From NCBI GenBank assembly GCA_963662035.1, contig CAVLDO010000002.1, positions 1-64,000 on the forward strand: 64,000 bases of DNA. Direction: 5' to 3'. A program made the position numbers and the translations under genes. The notes below the pieces were generated by a model that did not search any database, was not told where the DNA came from, and saw only the letters and a list, made by a program, of their open reading frames with translations. Shown in pieces: positions 9,373 through 18,169 of this stretch (position 1 is the stretch's first letter; every line of letters starts with the position of its first letter). This DNA is from Equibacterium sp963662035. GTDB taxonomy: Bacteria; Bacteroidota; Bacteroidia; Bacteroidales; UBA932.

Positions 9373-11478
9373 TTACGATATTTTGGAGTAGTCTATTATG
9401 TCTTTTTTGAATTCTTTGAGGTTGGTTTTCAGAAGGGCGTTCTGCGGCCTCTGCAGCAGGGGGTCCTCCTGCAGGATGTCAACAGACAGGTTGCGTGCGT
9501 CTTCCAGGATCGGGGAATCCTTGGCCAGGTCGGCGATGTGCAGGTCAATCGCCAGGCCGCTCTGCAGAGTACCTTCAAGGTCGCCGGGGCCGCGCATCCT
9601 AAGGTCAGCCTCCGACAGCTCGAAGCCGTCGCTTGTGGAGCACATCAGCTCTATGCGCTTGCGCGACTCGCTGCTGAGTTTGTTGCCGGTCATAAGGATG
9701 CAATAGGATTTTTCCGCACCGCGGCCTACCCTTCCGCGCAGCTGGTGCAGCTGCGAGAGGCCGAAGCGCTCGGCGCTCTCGATAACCATAACAGAGGCGT
9801 TGGGCACATCCACCCCGACCTCTATCACGGAGGTGGCCACAAGTATATCGGCCTTGCCGCTGGCGAACAGGTTCATGTCGAACGCCTTGTTCTGCGGGGT
9901 CTGCCTGCCGTGCACCACTGCGGTGATGTAGTCGGGCTGCTTAAAGTAGTCAGTGATGTCCAGGTAGCCCTGCTCCAGGTTTTCGTAGTCCATCTTTTCC
10001 GACTCCTTGATGAGCGGGTACACCACGAACACCTGCCTCCCTGCGGCAATCTCCTTTTTCATAAACTCGTACACCCTGCGGCGGCTGTTCTCGTAAACGT
10101 GTGTGGTGACCACGGGCTTGCGTCCGGGAGGGAGTTCGTCTATCACAGAGACGTCCAGATCGCCATAAAGGGTCATCGCCAGGGTGCGGGGAATCGGGGT
10201 CGCCGTCATCACCAGGATGTGGGGGGCGACTTCTGATTTGGACCACAACCGCGACCGCTGGGCCACTCCGAAGCGGTGCTGCTCGTCAATGACCGCTATT
10301 GCCAGGGAGCGGAACTGCACCTTGTCTTCTATGAGGGCGTGGGTGCCGATGACAATGTCTATGCTGCCGTCGGACAGTCCGGCATAAATCTCCCTGCGCT
10401 CGCGCGATTTGGTGTTGCCGGTGAGCAGCGCCGCTTTCACTCTCGAGGTGTCTATGAACTTAAGTATTCCGTTGTAGTGCTGGGTGGCGAGGACCTCCGT
10501 GGGGGCCATGATGCAGGCCTGGTGGCCGTTGTCCACGGCCTGGAGGGCGGAGAGAATGGCCACCAGAGTCTTGCCGCTGCCCACATCGCCCTGCAGCAGC
10601 CGGTTCATTTGCCGGCCGCTTGTGACATCGGAGCGGATCTCCCGCAGCACCCTCTTCTGCGCCCCTGTGAGGGGGAAGGGAAGGTGGCTGTAGGTGTAGT
10701 TGAACGCTTCTGCGATGCGGGGCAGCAGCACGCCCCCTTCGCTGCGAAGCTTTAGGAACTTCTGCTTCAGGAGCGAAAGCTGCAGGTAGAAAAGCTCTTC
10801 GAATTTGAGGCGGCGGCGGGCCTGCTCAAGGCTCTGCTGATCCGGTGGAAAGTGGATGTCGTGCAGGGCCCGCTGCAGACTTGTCAGCTTTTTGCGCAGC
10901 AATATATAGTCGGGAAGGGTCTCCGCAATCTTGCCGGCGACCATTTCGCACAGCTTGCGCTGCAGGCCGCAGAAGACCTTCTGTCCGATGCCGCCGCTCT
11001 GAAGCTTTTCAGAGCTCGGATAGACCCCGGTAAGGGGGCTGCCGGCGGTGGCGGCGCTTTTGGCCACCGTCTCCACCTCCGGGTGGACCATATTGTAGCG
11101 GTTGCCGAAGAGCGAGGGCTTGCCGAACACTATGTATTCGCAGCCGCTCTGCAGCTTGTTTTTGATCCACTTGATGCCCTTGAAGAACACCAGCTCTATG
11201 TAGCCGGTGCCATCGCCCAGCACCGCAACCAGGCGGGCGCTCTTGCCGCTGCCGACGCTGGAGATGCTCTTGACGGTACCGCGCAGCTGTATCCAGGCGC
11301 TGTCGGAGTTGATTTCGCTGATGGCATAGAAGCGGCTGCGGTCTATGTAGCGGAAAGGGAAAGTGTAGAGCATGTCCCGGAAGGTGACGATGCCCAGCTC
11401 CTTCTCCAGGAGGGTGGCTCTTTTGGGTCCCACGCCCGGCAGAAATTTGATCTCGCTGTCCAGAATATAGCCGCTCAT
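9373..11478 (-). CDS. recG: ATP-dependent DNA helicase RecG
   Basis: Branch-migrating helicase that reverses stalled replication forks and processes Holliday junctions. The 701-residue protein has the N-terminal wedge/OB region (with FLPGVGPKRATLL), Walker A DVGSGKT, the DEQH-type box in IDEQHRFG, the MTATPIPRTLA motif, and the C-terminal QLRGRVGRG helicase motif plus the RecG-specific FELSEADLRMRGPGDLEGT. I chose the ATG at 11478 over a TTG four codons upstream; the -7 box sits nine bases before it. It is first in a recG-nfo operon and divergent from pdxA. Confidence 0.96.
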   Translation of the reverse strand: MSGYILDSEIKFLPGVGPKRATLLEKELGIVTFRDMLYTFPFRYIDRSRFYAISEINSDSAWIQLRGTVKSISSVGSGKSARLVAVLGDGTGYIELVFFKGIKWIKNKLQSGCEYIVFGKPSLFGNRYNMVHPEVETVAKSAATAGSPLTGVYPSSEKLQSGGIGQKVFCGLQRKLCEMVAGKIAETLPDYILLRKKLTSLQRALHDIHFPPDQQSLEQARRRLKFEELFYLQLSLLKQKFLKLRSEGGVLLPRIAEAFNYTYSHLPFPLTGAQKRVLREIRSDVTSGRQMNRLLQGDVGSGKTLVAILSALQAVDNGHQACIMAPTEVLATQHYNGILKFIDTSRVKAALLTGNTKSRERREIYAGLSDGSIDIVIGTHALIEDKVQFRSLAIAVIDEQHRFGVAQRSRLWSKSEVAPHILVMTATPIPRTLAMTLYGDLDVSVIDELPPGRKPVVTTHVYENSRRRVYEFMKKEIAAGRQVFVVYPLIKESEKMDYENLEQGYLDITDYFKQPDYITAVVHGRQTPQNKAFDMNLFASGKADILVATSVIEVGVDVPNASVMVIESAERFGLSQLHQLRGRVGRGAEKSYCILMTGNKLSSESRKRIELMCSTSDGFELSEADLRMRGPGDLEGTLQSGLAIDLHIADLAKDSPILEDARNLSVDILQEDPLLQRPQNALLKTNLKEFKKDIIDYSKIS

Positions 11479-11487
11479 AAGAAAAAT

Positions 11488-11495
11488 CAAAGTTA
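11488..11495 (-). promoter_or_regulatory. -7 box TAACTTTG of recG
   Basis: Minus-strand match to TAnnTTTG, nine bases before the recG ATG. It lies only 11 bases from the oppositely directed pdxA -7 box (11507-11514). Confidence 0.65.
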
Positions 11496-11506
11496 AAAAA
11501 TATGAC

Positions 11507-11514
11507 TATATTTG
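11507..11514 (+). promoter_or_regulatory. -7 box TATATTTG of pdxA
   Basis: Exact match to TAnnTTTG, 21 bases before the pdxA ATG at 11536. Confidence 0.7.
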
Positions 11515-11535
11515 CTGCGTTTTAGAATCGGTTTT

Positions 11536-12618
11536 ATGGCAAAAATGCTCACTATAGGCATCACGCAGGGTGATTCCAACGGTATCGGATATGAGGTCAT
11601 AATCAAGGCGCTGCTGGACTCCAGGGTGCTGGATATGTTTGTACCCGTGGTTTACGGCTCTTCCAAGTTCTTCGGCTTCAACAAAAAGCTGATTGCAGGC
11701 GCCGAGACTCTCAACACCAATGTCATAAGCGCGGCGTCGGAGGCCAAGGCCAAGAGGGTCAACATTATCAACTGCGTGCCGGATTCGTTCAATATAGAGT
11801 TTGGCAAGAGCACCCGCGAAGGGGCCGAAGCGGCGATGGCGTCGCTCAAGGCGGCTGCGGACGATCTTCAGAGCGGAGCTATCGATGCCCTGGTCACCGC
11901 ACCCTTCAACAAACATTCGATGGCCGAGTCGGGGTTTGCCTTTCCCGGCCATACCGAGTATCTGGAGAGCCGCTTTCCCGGCGGGCACAGCCTGATGTTT
12001 ATGTGCAGCGACCGTCTCAAGATAGGGGTTGCCACCAATCACACCCCGCTCAAGGATGTTTCGCAGGTTCTGAGCATCGACCTGATTCTGGAAAAGCTGC
12101 GCATTATGAACACCTCGATCAAGCGGGATTTCTGCATAGACCGGCCCAAGATAGCGCTCCTGGGCCTTAATCCGCACGCAGGCGACGACGGTTCGCTGGG
12201 GCGCGAAGAGCAGCAGATAATAGCGCCGGCCCAGGAAAAAGCATTTGCCGAGGGGATTATGGCTTTCGGCCCCTTCTCGCCCGACGGCTTCTTCGGCACC
12301 GGACAGTATGCCAAATTCGATGCAGTGCTGGCGATGTATCACGATGAGGGGCTCATCCCCTTCAAGACCATCGCCTTTGACGAGGGGGTCAACTACACTG
12401 CCGGGCTGAATGTGGTGCGCACTTCGCCCGACCACGGCACCGGGTATGACATAGCTGGCAAGAATATTGCTTCGCCGCAGTCTATGCTAAAGGCGATATA
12501 TATGGCAATCGACATTGTGGGGCATCGCAGAATTTACGATGAGGTGACTGCGAATCCTCTTCAAGTCAAGGTGTTCGAGGGGCGCAACGCCCCCGACAGG
12601 AGCTATCTTCCCGAGTAG
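11536..12618 (+). CDS. pdxA: 4-hydroxythreonine-4-phosphate dehydrogenase
   Basis: NAD-dependent enzyme of the DXP-dependent pyridoxal-5'-phosphate pathway; it oxidises and decarboxylates 4-phosphohydroxy-threonine. The 360-residue protein begins with the signature LTIGITQGDSNGIGYEV, has TAPFNKHSMAESG and FPGHTEYL with a metal-binding histidine, NPHAGDDG, and the second metal histidine in MYHDEGLIPFK, followed by VVRTSPDHGTGYDIAGK. The ATG at 11536 is preferred over an upstream TTG at 11512, which overlaps the -7 box. rnhA follows five bases after the stop. Confidence 0.95.
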   Translation: MAKMLTIGITQGDSNGIGYEVIIKALLDSRVLDMFVPVVYGSSKFFGFNKKLIAGAETLNTNVISAASEAKAKRVNIINCVPDSFNIEFGKSTREGAEAAMASLKAAADDLQSGAIDALVTAPFNKHSMAESGFAFPGHTEYLESRFPGGHSLMFMCSDRLKIGVATNHTPLKDVSQVLSIDLILEKLRIMNTSIKRDFCIDRPKIALLGLNPHAGDDGSLGREEQQIIAPAQEKAFAEGIMAFGPFSPDGFFGTGQYAKFDAVLAMYHDEGLIPFKTIAFDEGVNYTAGLNVVRTSPDHGTGYDIAGKNIASPQSMLKAIYMAIDIVGHRRIYDEVTANPLQVKVFEGRNAPDRSYLPE

Positions 12619-12623
12619 CGGCG

Positions 12624-13061
12624 ATGGACAAGCCCACGATATATCTCTATACCGACGGCGCCTGCAGCGGCAATCCCGGTCCGGGCGGCTATGGGGTGGT
12701 GCTGCGCTGCGGCACCCGGGAGAAGGAGATGTCGGAGGGGTTTGAGCAGACTACCAACAATCGTATGGAGCTTTTGGCCGTGATAGTGGGGCTGGAGGCC
12801 ATCAAGTGGGACAGGGCTGATGTGCAGGTGGTGAGCGACTCCAAATATGTGGTGGATGCGGTGAGCAAGGGGTGGCTTTGGAAATGGGTCAAGGCGGATT
12901 TTGCCAAAAAGGCGAATCCGGACCTCTGGCGGCGTTTCATACAGGTGTACAACCGTCACAATGTCACCTTCAATTGGATAAAGGGGCACGCCGGGCATCC
13001 GGAAAACGAGCGGTGCGATGCTCTGGCCGTGGCGTCGTATCAGAAGTTTATAAAGGCTTAA
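12624..13061 (+). CDS. rnhA: Ribonuclease HI
   Basis: Cleaves the RNA strand of RNA-DNA hybrids. The 145-residue protein has all four catalytic carboxylates in their usual contexts: Asp in YTDGACSGNPGPGG, Glu in NNRMELLA, Asp in VVSDSKYV and Asp in NERCDALA. The length is that of E. coli RNase HI with no hybrid-binding domain. It lies five bases after pdxA and is probably co-transcribed with it. An imperfect hairpin with a T run follows the stop. Confidence 0.96.
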   Translation: MDKPTIYLYTDGACSGNPGPGGYGVVLRCGTREKEMSEGFEQTTNNRMELLAVIVGLEAIKWDRADVQVVSDSKYVVDAVSKGWLWKWVKADFAKKANPDLWRRFIQVYNRHNVTFNWIKGHAGHPENERCDALAVASYQKFIKA

Positions 13062-13066
13062 GTTTA

Positions 13067-13091
13067 AAAGCACTGAAAACAAGTGTTTTTT
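13067..13091 (+). terminator. Probable weak terminator of pdxA-rnhA
   Basis: An AAAGCACT arm pairs, with one G-U pair, with AGTGTTTT after a seven-base loop and merges into a six-T run just before pfkA. The stem is AU-rich, so read-through is likely. Confidence 0.4.
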
Positions 13092-13113
13092 AACATAATA
13101 GTTATAATAGGTT

Positions 13114-14097
13114 ATGAAAAAGATTATTAAGAAAGTGGGTGTCCTCACCTCAGGCGGTGATGCACCGGGAATGAATGCGGCCATCCGTGCGGTGGTGCGC
13201 ACAGCAATCTTTTACAAACTGGAGGTCCTCGGAATCCGCAGGGGTTATCAGGGTCTTATAGAGGGGGACTTTGTGGAGATGGAGTCCCCGTCGGTCTCCA
13301 AGATTATAAACCTCGGAGGCACGATTCTCCATACATCCCGCTGCCCCGAGTTCAAGGACGGCAAGGTGCGCCGCACGGCAATTGAAGGCCTCAAGGCTGC
13401 CGGTGTGGATGCGCTCGTGGTGATTGGCGGCGACGGCTCGTTCCGCGGCGCGAATGCGATCTGTCAGGATCTGGACTTCCCGGTAGTGGGAATCCCCGCC
13501 ACAATCGACAATGATATTTTCGGTACGGATTTCACTCTGGGTTTTGACACTGCCATCAATACGGCTATGGAGGCCATAGACAAGATCCGCGACACGGCCC
13601 ACAGCCACGATATGGTATTCTTTGTGGAGGTTATGGGGCGCGACGCGGGCTTCATCGCACTGCACACAGGCATTGCCACCGGAGCCGAGGTGACTCTGAT
13701 CCCCGAGGTTTACAACGACCTTGACTCGCTTGTGGATTACCTGCAGATGGGCCGCCGCAAAAACAAGACTTCCGGCATCATCGTGGTGGCGGAGGGAGGT
13801 CAGCTCGGCAGCGCCGTTGAAGTGGCTCAGAAGGTCAAGGAGCGGATTCCTTCATACGAGACCCGCGTGACCACTCTGGGACATATCCAGCGCGGAGGCA
13901 ATCCGACCTGTTCCGACAGGGTGCTGGCCAGCATCTACGGCTACGAGGCTGTCTGCGCGCTGCTGGACGGCCGCACAGGAGTGATGATAGGCCGCGTTGC
14001 GGGCAAGACTGTCTATACCCCCTTCGAGGAAGCCATCAGCAAGCACAATGCAGTGGACCGCAGCTGGTACGAAATCACAAAAATACTGTCGGTATAA
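13114..14097 (+). CDS. pfkA: 6-phosphofructokinase, ATP type
   Basis: Phosphorylates fructose-6-phosphate in glycolysis. The 327-residue protein has the ATP-site loops SGGDAPGMNAAIR and VIGGDGSFRGA (GGDGS at 105-109); a Gly rather than Asp at the second position marks an ATP- rather than pyrophosphate-dependent enzyme. The catalytic TIDNDI loop (Asp near 132), the substrate motif EVMGRDAGFIA and the effector/substrate region HIQRGGNPT are all present. It may read through from rnhA or use an unrecognised promoter in the AT-rich gap. A terminator follows 43 bases after the stop. Confidence 0.96.
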   Translation: MKKIIKKVGVLTSGGDAPGMNAAIRAVVRTAIFYKLEVLGIRRGYQGLIEGDFVEMESPSVSKIINLGGTILHTSRCPEFKDGKVRRTAIEGLKAAGVDALVVIGGDGSFRGANAICQDLDFPVVGIPATIDNDIFGTDFTLGFDTAINTAMEAIDKIRDTAHSHDMVFFVEVMGRDAGFIALHTGIATGAEVTLIPEVYNDLDSLVDYLQMGRRKNKTSGIIVVAEGGQLGSAVEVAQKVKERIPSYETRVTTLGHIQRGGNPTCSDRVLASIYGYEAVCALLDGRTGVMIGRVAGKTVYTPFEEAISKHNAVDRSWYEITKILSV

Positions 14098-14140
14098 AAG
14101 CTGCAATCTTAAACGCCCCGCAAGTAGACAGGACATAAGA

Positions 14141-14177
14141 AAGGCGGAACCCGCAACTATCGGGTCCCGCCTTTTTT
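14141..14177 (+). terminator. Rho-independent terminator of pfkA
   Basis: A stem AGGCGG-ACCCG pairs with CGGGT-CCGCCT with one internal mismatch around a short loop and ends in TTTTTT. Confidence 0.88.
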
Positions 14178-14260
14178 GAACAGTGTCGCGTAAAGCAGAA
14201 CAATTTATTAAAATAAATCGCCGTTGTTTGTACCTTAGCCGATCAATACAGATATCAGAA

Positions 14261-15952
14261 ATGAAGAAAAAACAACTTTTGCTGGGAGACGAGGCGATAG
14301 CGCTCGGGGCGATCAACGCCGGAATCGCGGGCGTGTATGCCTATCCCGGCACCCCCTCCACAGAGATTACCGAGTATGTCCAGAACAGTCCGCAGGGGCG
14401 CGTCGGCGATATTTTCTGCCGCTGGTGCACCAACGAGAAGACCGCCCTCGAGGCGGCGCTTGGTGTTTCTTATGTAGGCAGGCGCTCCATAGTGTGTATG
14501 AAGCACGTGGGGCTGAATGTGGCGGCCGATCCATTTATGAACGGGGCGATGACGGGCACCAACGGCGGCCTGATAGTGGTGGTGGCCGATGACCCGTCGA
14601 TGCACTCGTCGCAGGGGGAGCAGGACAGCCGCTTCTACGGCAAATTCGCCCTTGTGCCTACCCTGGAGCCCTCGTCGCAGCAGGAGGCCTACGATATGAT
14701 TGATTACGGCTTCCGCCTGAGCGAGGACAGGGGCGAGCCGGTGCTCATGCGCATCACCACCCGTATGGCGCACTCGCGCGCCGTGGTGGAGTACGACGAT
14801 GCCGTGGCTGGGAAGAAGCCGCTTTCATTTCCGAAGGACCCCTCGTCGTGGATACTGCTGCCGGTGAATGCCAGGCGCCGCTATCCGCAGCTGATAGAGA
14901 CCTACAACGCCCTTGAGCGGGAGTCGGACAGCTCCCCCTACAACAATTATTTCGATGGGGATGACCATTCGATGGGAATAATAGCAAGCGGCATCGCCTA
15001 CAATTATCTGCGGGAGAATGTCGGGGATAGCTGCCGCTATCCGATACTCAAGATTTCGCAATATCCGATGCCTAAAAAACTGATCTGTCGTCTTGCGGCA
15101 GAGTGTAGCAGGATTCTGGTGATGGAGGAGGGGCAGCCCTTCATAGAGGAGCAGGTGGCGGGCATTCTGCCCCGTACGGCCGAGCCCGAAGGGTTGTGCG
15201 AAGAGGTGCTGTGCGGGGTCGGACGGCTCCTGTCGGACTTGGGGAGCAGCGCATTGCACAGCTGCAAGGTGGAGGGCCGCCTTTCGGGTGCTCTGCCCCG
15301 CGTTGGCGAGCTTACTCCGGACTGCGTGCGGGCGGCCCTTTCTATGGAGCCGCACGATGTGAAAGCCCCCGCCGAGAATGTCGTGCCCAGGCCGCCGGCA
15401 CTCTGCAGGGGTTGCGGTCACCGCGATCTTTATAATGCTCTGAATAAGGTTATGGAACAATATAGTAATAGCCGTGTATTCAGCGATATCGGCTGCTATA
15501 CGCTGGGCGCCCTGCCCCCGTTCAAGTCCATCTGCTCCTGCGTGGATATGGGGGCGGCCATAACTATGACCAAGGGGGCGGCCGATGCCGGATATTTCCC
15601 CGCGGTGGGTGTCATCGGCGACTCTACATTCGCCCATTCGGGAATAACGGGGCTGCTGGATGTGGCCAACTGCAAATCTAATGTGCTCATAATAATCTCC
15701 GACAACGAGACTACAGGAATGACCGGCGGGCAGGATTCGGCGGGCACAGGCAAAATAGAGAAGATATGCGAGGCGGTGGGCATCGACCCTGAGCACATTA
15801 ACGTGGTGGTGCCTCTGCCCGGGAATATGGAGCAGATAAAGCGGCTCATAAAGAGCGAAATCGAGTATGACGGGCCATCGGTGCTTATTTCGCGCCGCGA
15901 ATGCATACAGACCGCAAAGCGCCACGCAGCTGCCGCACGCGCTCGGAAATAA
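14261..15952 (+). CDS. iorA: Indolepyruvate:ferredoxin oxidoreductase, alpha subunit
   Basis: The TPP-binding subunit that oxidatively decarboxylates aryl pyruvates (from aromatic amino acids) to aryl-acetyl-CoA with reduction of ferredoxin. The 563-residue protein has the pyrimidine-binding half with GVYAYPGTPSTEITEYV and, in the C-terminal half, ALCRGCGHRD and the TPP site GVIGDSTFAHSGITGLLD. It stops after RRECIQTAKR and therefore lacks the C-terminal two-cluster ferredoxin domain found in archaeal IorA. I chose the ATG at 14261, which gives the canonical MKKKQLLLGDEA start, rather than the longer frame from 14183. iorB follows 12 bases after the stop. Confidence 0.92.
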   Translation: MKKKQLLLGDEAIALGAINAGIAGVYAYPGTPSTEITEYVQNSPQGRVGDIFCRWCTNEKTALEAALGVSYVGRRSIVCMKHVGLNVAADPFMNGAMTGTNGGLIVVVADDPSMHSSQGEQDSRFYGKFALVPTLEPSSQQEAYDMIDYGFRLSEDRGEPVLMRITTRMAHSRAVVEYDDAVAGKKPLSFPKDPSSWILLPVNARRRYPQLIETYNALERESDSSPYNNYFDGDDHSMGIIASGIAYNYLRENVGDSCRYPILKISQYPMPKKLICRLAAECSRILVMEEGQPFIEEQVAGILPRTAEPEGLCEEVLCGVGRLLSDLGSSALHSCKVEGRLSGALPRVGELTPDCVRAALSMEPHDVKAPAENVVPRPPALCRGCGHRDLYNALNKVMEQYSNSRVFSDIGCYTLGALPPFKSICSCVDMGAAITMTKGAADAGYFPAVGVIGDSTFAHSGITGLLDVANCKSNVLIIISDNETTGMTGGQDSAGTGKIEKICEAVGIDPEHINVVVPLPGNMEQIKRLIKSEIEYDGPSVLISRRECIQTAKRHAAAARARK

Positions 15953-15964
15953 ACTGGAAATGAT

Positions 15965-16543
15965 ATGAAAAAGGATATAATTCTTGCCGGAGTAGGCGGA
16001 CAGGGCATACTCTCGATAGCGGCCGTGATAGGTCACGCCGCACTTAAAGAAAATATTTATATAAAGCAGGCGGAGGTGCACGGAATGAGCCAGCGGGGTG
16101 GGGATGTGCAGTCCAATCTGAGGCTCTCCTCGCTTCCCATAGCATCCGACCTGATAGCCCTGGGTTGCGCAGACCTGATAATTTCGCTGGAGCCTATGGA
16201 GGCCCTGCGCTATCTGCCATATCTCTCAAAGGAGGGTTGGATAGTGACAAACACCGTACCCGTGGTGAACATCCCCAACTATCCAGATATCGACAAAATA
16301 CTTGAAGAATTGCGTTCGGTGGGCAATGTCATTATGCTGGATGTTGACGCTTTGGCAAAGGAGGCAGGGAGTGAGCGAAGCAGCAATATGGCGTTGCTTG
16401 GAGCCTGCTGCGGCCCGCTTGATCTTGAGCCCGCGATGCTTGAGGAGGGGATTTGCGAAATCTTTGCCCGCAAGGGACAGGCGGTGGTCGATGCCAACAT
16501 AGCAGCCTTCCGTGCAGGACGCAGAGCGGCAAAACTCAACTGA
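15965..16543 (+). CDS. iorB: Indolepyruvate:ferredoxin oxidoreductase, beta subunit
   Basis: The gamma-domain-like subunit that partners IorA and contributes to CoA binding. The 192-residue protein has the family start ILAGVGGQGILSIAAVIG, and VHGMSQRGGDVQSNLR. It is co-transcribed with iorA (12-base gap) and with the downstream flavoprotein gene, whose ATG comes one base after the iorB stop. In many Bacteroidota a phenylacetate-CoA ligase gene accompanies iorAB; here a flavoprotein occupies that place. Confidence 0.92.
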   Translation: MKKDIILAGVGGQGILSIAAVIGHAALKENIYIKQAEVHGMSQRGGDVQSNLRLSSLPIASDLIALGCADLIISLEPMEALRYLPYLSKEGWIVTNTVPVVNIPNYPDIDKILEELRSVGNVIMLDVDALAKEAGSERSSNMALLGACCGPLDLEPAMLEEGICEIFARKGQAVVDANIAAFRAGRRAAKLN

Positions 16544-16544
16544 T

Positions 16545-18083
16545 ATGAAAATCTTTGAACTCTCTTGCCCGATAAGGCGGGAACCGACTTCAGAGGAGCT
16601 TTTTGCGGCAGCCGCCCGCAACTGCGGCGTGCCCCGGAGCAAAGTGCTGCGGTGCGATGTAGTCAAGCGCTCGCTGGACGCCCGCGCAGAGCTGATCTAC
16701 CGCTATCAGGTGCGCGCCCTTGTGGAGGGTGACGCCCCTGTAAAGGAGTACAAGTTTGATTACAAAAATGTTTTATCAGCAGAGCCTGTTTTGATTATAG
16801 GCGGCGGACCGGCCGGGATGTTCGCAGCCCTGCATCTGCTGGAACTCGGCCTCAAGCCGGTCATAATAGAGCGCGGAAAGGATGTCCACGCCCGCAAGCG
16901 GGATTTGGCCGCCATCTCAACCAAAGGGATTGTGAACCCCGACTCCAACTACTGCTATGGCGAAGGAGGGGCGGGCACATTCTCCGATGGAAAGCTCTTT
17001 ACCCGCTCCGGCAAAAGGGGCGACATATATGAAGTGCTGCATCAAATGGTGGCCTTCGGGGCGCAGGAACAGATATTGATAGATGCTCATCCGCATATCG
17101 GGAGCGACGTGCTGCCGGCTATGGTGGAGCGCCTGCGCGAGTGCATCACCTCCCACGGCGGGGAGTATCACTTCGGATGCAGGGTCACCGACCTCAAGAT
17201 GCGCGGCGGCGATGCTCCCCGCTGGGAGGCGGTCTGCGAGGGAGGGGAGACATTCTCTGCCGACAATGTGATACTGGCCACCGGCCATTCGGCCCGCGAT
17301 ATATATCGTTTATTTGATGCAAAAGGCTGGCAGATTGAGCAGAAAGACTTTGCACTTGGAGTGAGGGTTGAGCATCCGCAGAGCCTCATCAACTTCAGCC
17401 GATACCACGGACGCTGGCAGCAGGGCATGCCGCCGGCCGAATACAGCCTGGCGGAGCAGATTGACGGGCGCGGGGTGTTCTCGTTCTGTATGTGTCCCGG
17501 CGGAATTCTGGTTCCCTCGTCCACAGAGGGGGAGGCAGTCGTGCTCAACGGTATGTCTAATTCGCTCAGAAACGGCCCAAGAGCCAACGCCGGCATAGTG
17601 GTGCAGGTATCACCCTCGGATGTCCCCGAATATGCCAAATACGGGACTTTTTCGCTGATGCGCTTTCAGGAGGATCTCGAGCGGGCGATGTACGCCCATA
17701 GCGGCTCCCTTAAGGCACCTGCGCAGCGGATGGTGGACTTCTGCAAGGGCCGCCCCTCTGCAAACTTGCCATCAAGCAGTTATACGGCAGGAGTTTCCAA
17801 CGCTCAACTTAGAGAATTGCTTCCGCAATTTGTGGCGGAGGCTCTGCGGCGGGCCTTCCCGCTTTTCGACCGCAAGATGAAGGGGTTCTACACCAATGAT
17901 GCGCTGGTGCTCGCCTGCGAGTCGCGCACCTCATCGCCGATCAGGATCCCGAGAGATCCCGGCTCGCTGCAGCATCCGCAGCTGCCTGGGCTGTTCCCCT
18001 GCGGGGAGGGGGCGGGGTATGCCGGAGGAATCGTCTCCAGCGCACTCGACGGAATCGCCTGCGCCCGGGCCATCGCCCTTTAA
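16545..18083 (+). CDS. FAD-dependent oxidoreductase, COG2509 family
   Basis: A 512-residue flavoprotein annotated in many genomes as an uncharacterised FAD-dependent dehydrogenase. It has an N-terminal domain of about 80 residues, then the Rossmann dinucleotide motif VLIIGGGPAGMFAALHL, VIIERGKDV, the family block NYCYGEGGAGTFSDGKL, ILATGHSARD, and a C-terminal FPCGEGAGYAGGIVSSALDGI that closes the FAD site. I chose the ATG at 16545, one base after the iorB stop, giving MKIFELSCPIRRE; a longer frame overlaps iorB. Tight linkage suggests it works with the indolepyruvate oxidoreductase or its redox partner, but the substrate is not known. Confidence 0.85.
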   Translation: MKIFELSCPIRREPTSEELFAAAARNCGVPRSKVLRCDVVKRSLDARAELIYRYQVRALVEGDAPVKEYKFDYKNVLSAEPVLIIGGGPAGMFAALHLLELGLKPVIIERGKDVHARKRDLAAISTKGIVNPDSNYCYGEGGAGTFSDGKLFTRSGKRGDIYEVLHQMVAFGAQEQILIDAHPHIGSDVLPAMVERLRECITSHGGEYHFGCRVTDLKMRGGDAPRWEAVCEGGETFSADNVILATGHSARDIYRLFDAKGWQIEQKDFALGVRVEHPQSLINFSRYHGRWQQGMPPAEYSLAEQIDGRGVFSFCMCPGGILVPSSTEGEAVVLNGMSNSLRNGPRANAGIVVQVSPSDVPEYAKYGTFSLMRFQEDLERAMYAHSGSLKAPAQRMVDFCKGRPSANLPSSSYTAGVSNAQLRELLPQFVAEALRRAFPLFDRKMKGFYTNDALVLACESRTSSPIRIPRDPGSLQHPQLPGLFPCGEGAGYAGGIVSSALDGIACARAIAL

Positions 18084-18169
18084 CCGCGCAAGAGGGCCTG
18101 CCTGGATTTGAAAGTTTATGCCGTAAAGCTTGAGTCGCCGCGAGAGCTTCTCGCGCCGGCGCTGCGCCG

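Noticed and set aside
18084..18169. GC-rich hairpins (for example CGCGAGA-GCT-TCTCGCG at 18139-18155) between the convergent flavoprotein and tsaD genes, considered as a terminator or repeat element.
   Set aside because: There is no T run after either hairpin on either strand and no second copy in the window, so I do not call a terminator or a REP-like repeat.
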